Position numbers and translations under genes: made by a program
Assembly (NCBI GenBank): GCA_031266315.1
Contig: JAISBG010000611.1
Span: 1 to 6,491 of the forward strand
Direction: 5' to 3'
Source: Planctomycetaceae bacterium
Lineage (GTDB): Bacteria; Planctomycetota; Planctomycetia; Pirellulales; Thermoguttaceae
Length of the DNA stretch: 6,491 nt
The notes under the pieces: model-generated
What the model saw: the letters and a program-made list of their open reading frames with translations, nothing else
Database searches by the model: none
Told to the model about the DNA's origin: nothing
Shown: in pieces, positions 5,949 to 6,491 of the stretch
Layout of the letters: every line of letters starts with the position of its first letter
How positions within the stretch are numbered: position 1 is the first letter of the stretch

Positions 5949-6262
5949 GATTAGAATCTAGAACGAGTTTAACGAATAAGTTATGGGATTACGAGCGAGC
6001 GATAGCGGAGTTGTCGTTACAATTTCTAGAATTGCGAGAATTGCTTGAATCCGGTGCGTTAGATAGTTGTCTTCGTGAATATATCGTCGGCATGTACGAA
6101 CATGTAGAAATTAGAGAGTTGTGTAATTGGTATAACAAAGGTTTTGAAGATAACGTTTTAGCGTTAGCACATAAAGCTAGTGTTCGTTCAGAGAAAGAGC
6201 GTAAAGAGAGGTTTAAGTTAATAAAAGAAGAGTTATTAAGAAAGGAGCGAGAACATGAATAA
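5945..6262 (+). CDS. Hypothetical protein, 105 aa, probable paralogue of the preceding gene
   Basis: Unrecognised small helical protein. It shares YExAxxELS (16-24) and the E55-[L/I]56-x-E58-L59 plus aromatic 62/63 pattern with the upstream gene product, at the same or nearly the same residue numbers. The last part (about 80-105, SEKERKERFKLIKEELLRK) is a highly charged, probably continuous helix, which could be a coiled coil or a nucleic-acid or partner binding tail; that is inference. It overlaps the upstream gene by 4 bp and the downstream gene by 8 bp, so the three form one translational unit. There is no signal peptide or membrane helix, so a cytoplasmic location is expected. Confidence 0.72.
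   Translation: MRLESRTSLTNKLWDYERAIAELSLQFLELRELLESGALDSCLREYIVGMYEHVEIRELCNWYNKGFEDNVLALAHKASVRSEKERKERFKLIKEELLRKEREHE
6241..6247 (+). promoter_or_regulatory. Ribosome binding site (AAAGGAG) of the third cluster gene
   Basis: Near-perfect Shine-Dalgarno sequence seven bases before the ATG at 6255. It decides that a third gene starts inside the end of the second one. Confidence 0.65.
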
Positions 6263-6491
6263 AGTCCAAATGTTGAAAGTGGATGTCTTAGGCGAATTAG
6301 TAACGGGCAAATTCCGGCTGGTAAAAAACAAATATGAATCGAAAATTTCGTTAGAAGTTGCCGAATCATGTTACAAGCGAGCATTATCAATATTAAGAGC
6401 TAACGGTAATTTCGATAAAGGTTTTTATATTGAAGTGAGCAGTAGTTTTTCGGTTCATGGCGATTATCGCAATTTAACGTTATATCGTTAT
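6255..6491 (+). CDS. Hypothetical protein, N-terminal 79 residues (cut by window end)
   Basis: The frame from the ATG at 6255 is open to the last base of the window. It overlaps the preceding stop by 8 bp and has a strong AAAGGAG ribosome site. The visible part starts MNKVQMLKVDVLGELVTG, contains a probable helix around residues 32-50 (LEVAESCYKRALSILRAN) and then alternating hydrophobic residues suggesting strands (FYIEVSSSFSV). It matches no family I know and lacks the YExAxxELS motif of the two preceding genes. It shows that the cluster continues to the right. Confidence 0.6.
   Translation, partial: MNKVQMLKVDVLGELVTGKFRLVKNKYESKISLEVAESCYKRALSILRANGNFDKGFYIEVSSSFSVHGDYRNLTLYRY

Noticed and set aside
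5989..6390. Minus-strand 133-codon frame opposite the small-gene cluster
   Set aside because: Antisense to two genes that have good ribosome sites and coupled overlaps; it has no such support itself.

Overview
The window looks like chromosomal DNA of a planctomycete (Planctomycetota, probably Pirellulales-like but fairly AT-rich). Two features point there. One is a 5'-truncated DUF1559 gene with a perfect H-X9-DG box; this family is greatly expanded in planctomycetes. The other is a long PilM-type ATPase fused to a membrane-anchored PilN-like half. The species assignment is inference, because there is no rRNA or marker gene.

Layout. Positions 1-3540 (minus strand) hold a two-gene pilus/type II secretion-type locus. 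The 854-residue PilM-PilN-like fusion (976-3540) is followed by a single-pass membrane protein in the position where PilO would be expected (1-855, cut by the window edge). Positions 3541-4399 have no supportable gene but are unusually rich in repeats and hairpins: a 24-bp direct repeat pair, a 30-bp inverted repeat, a chain of hairpins ending in a T-run on the plus strand, and a long 18+8 bp inverted repeat just past the end of the DUF1559 gene. Positions 4400-5413 (minus) are the DUF1559 pseudogene. It lacks start codon, prepilin signal and N-terminal helix, and its homology stops abruptly near 5390. Positions 5414-5570 are a short regulatory region. Positions 5571-6491 (plus) hold three overlapping small genes, the last cut by the window end; I recognise none of them.

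How the parts work together. The left genes would build the cytoplasmic/inner-membrane platform that assembles type IV pilin-like filaments; DUF1559 proteins carry prepilin-type N-termini and are plausible clients of such a machine. The right-hand genes differ in style: they overlap, each has a clear Shine-Dalgarno sequence (the left genes have none), and the first two appear to be diverged tandem copies. With the abrupt loss of the DUF1559 5' end, this suggests that a junction with acquired DNA (phage, plasmid or integrative element) lies near 5390-5413. No integrase, transposase, tRNA or att site is visible, so the type of element is unknown.
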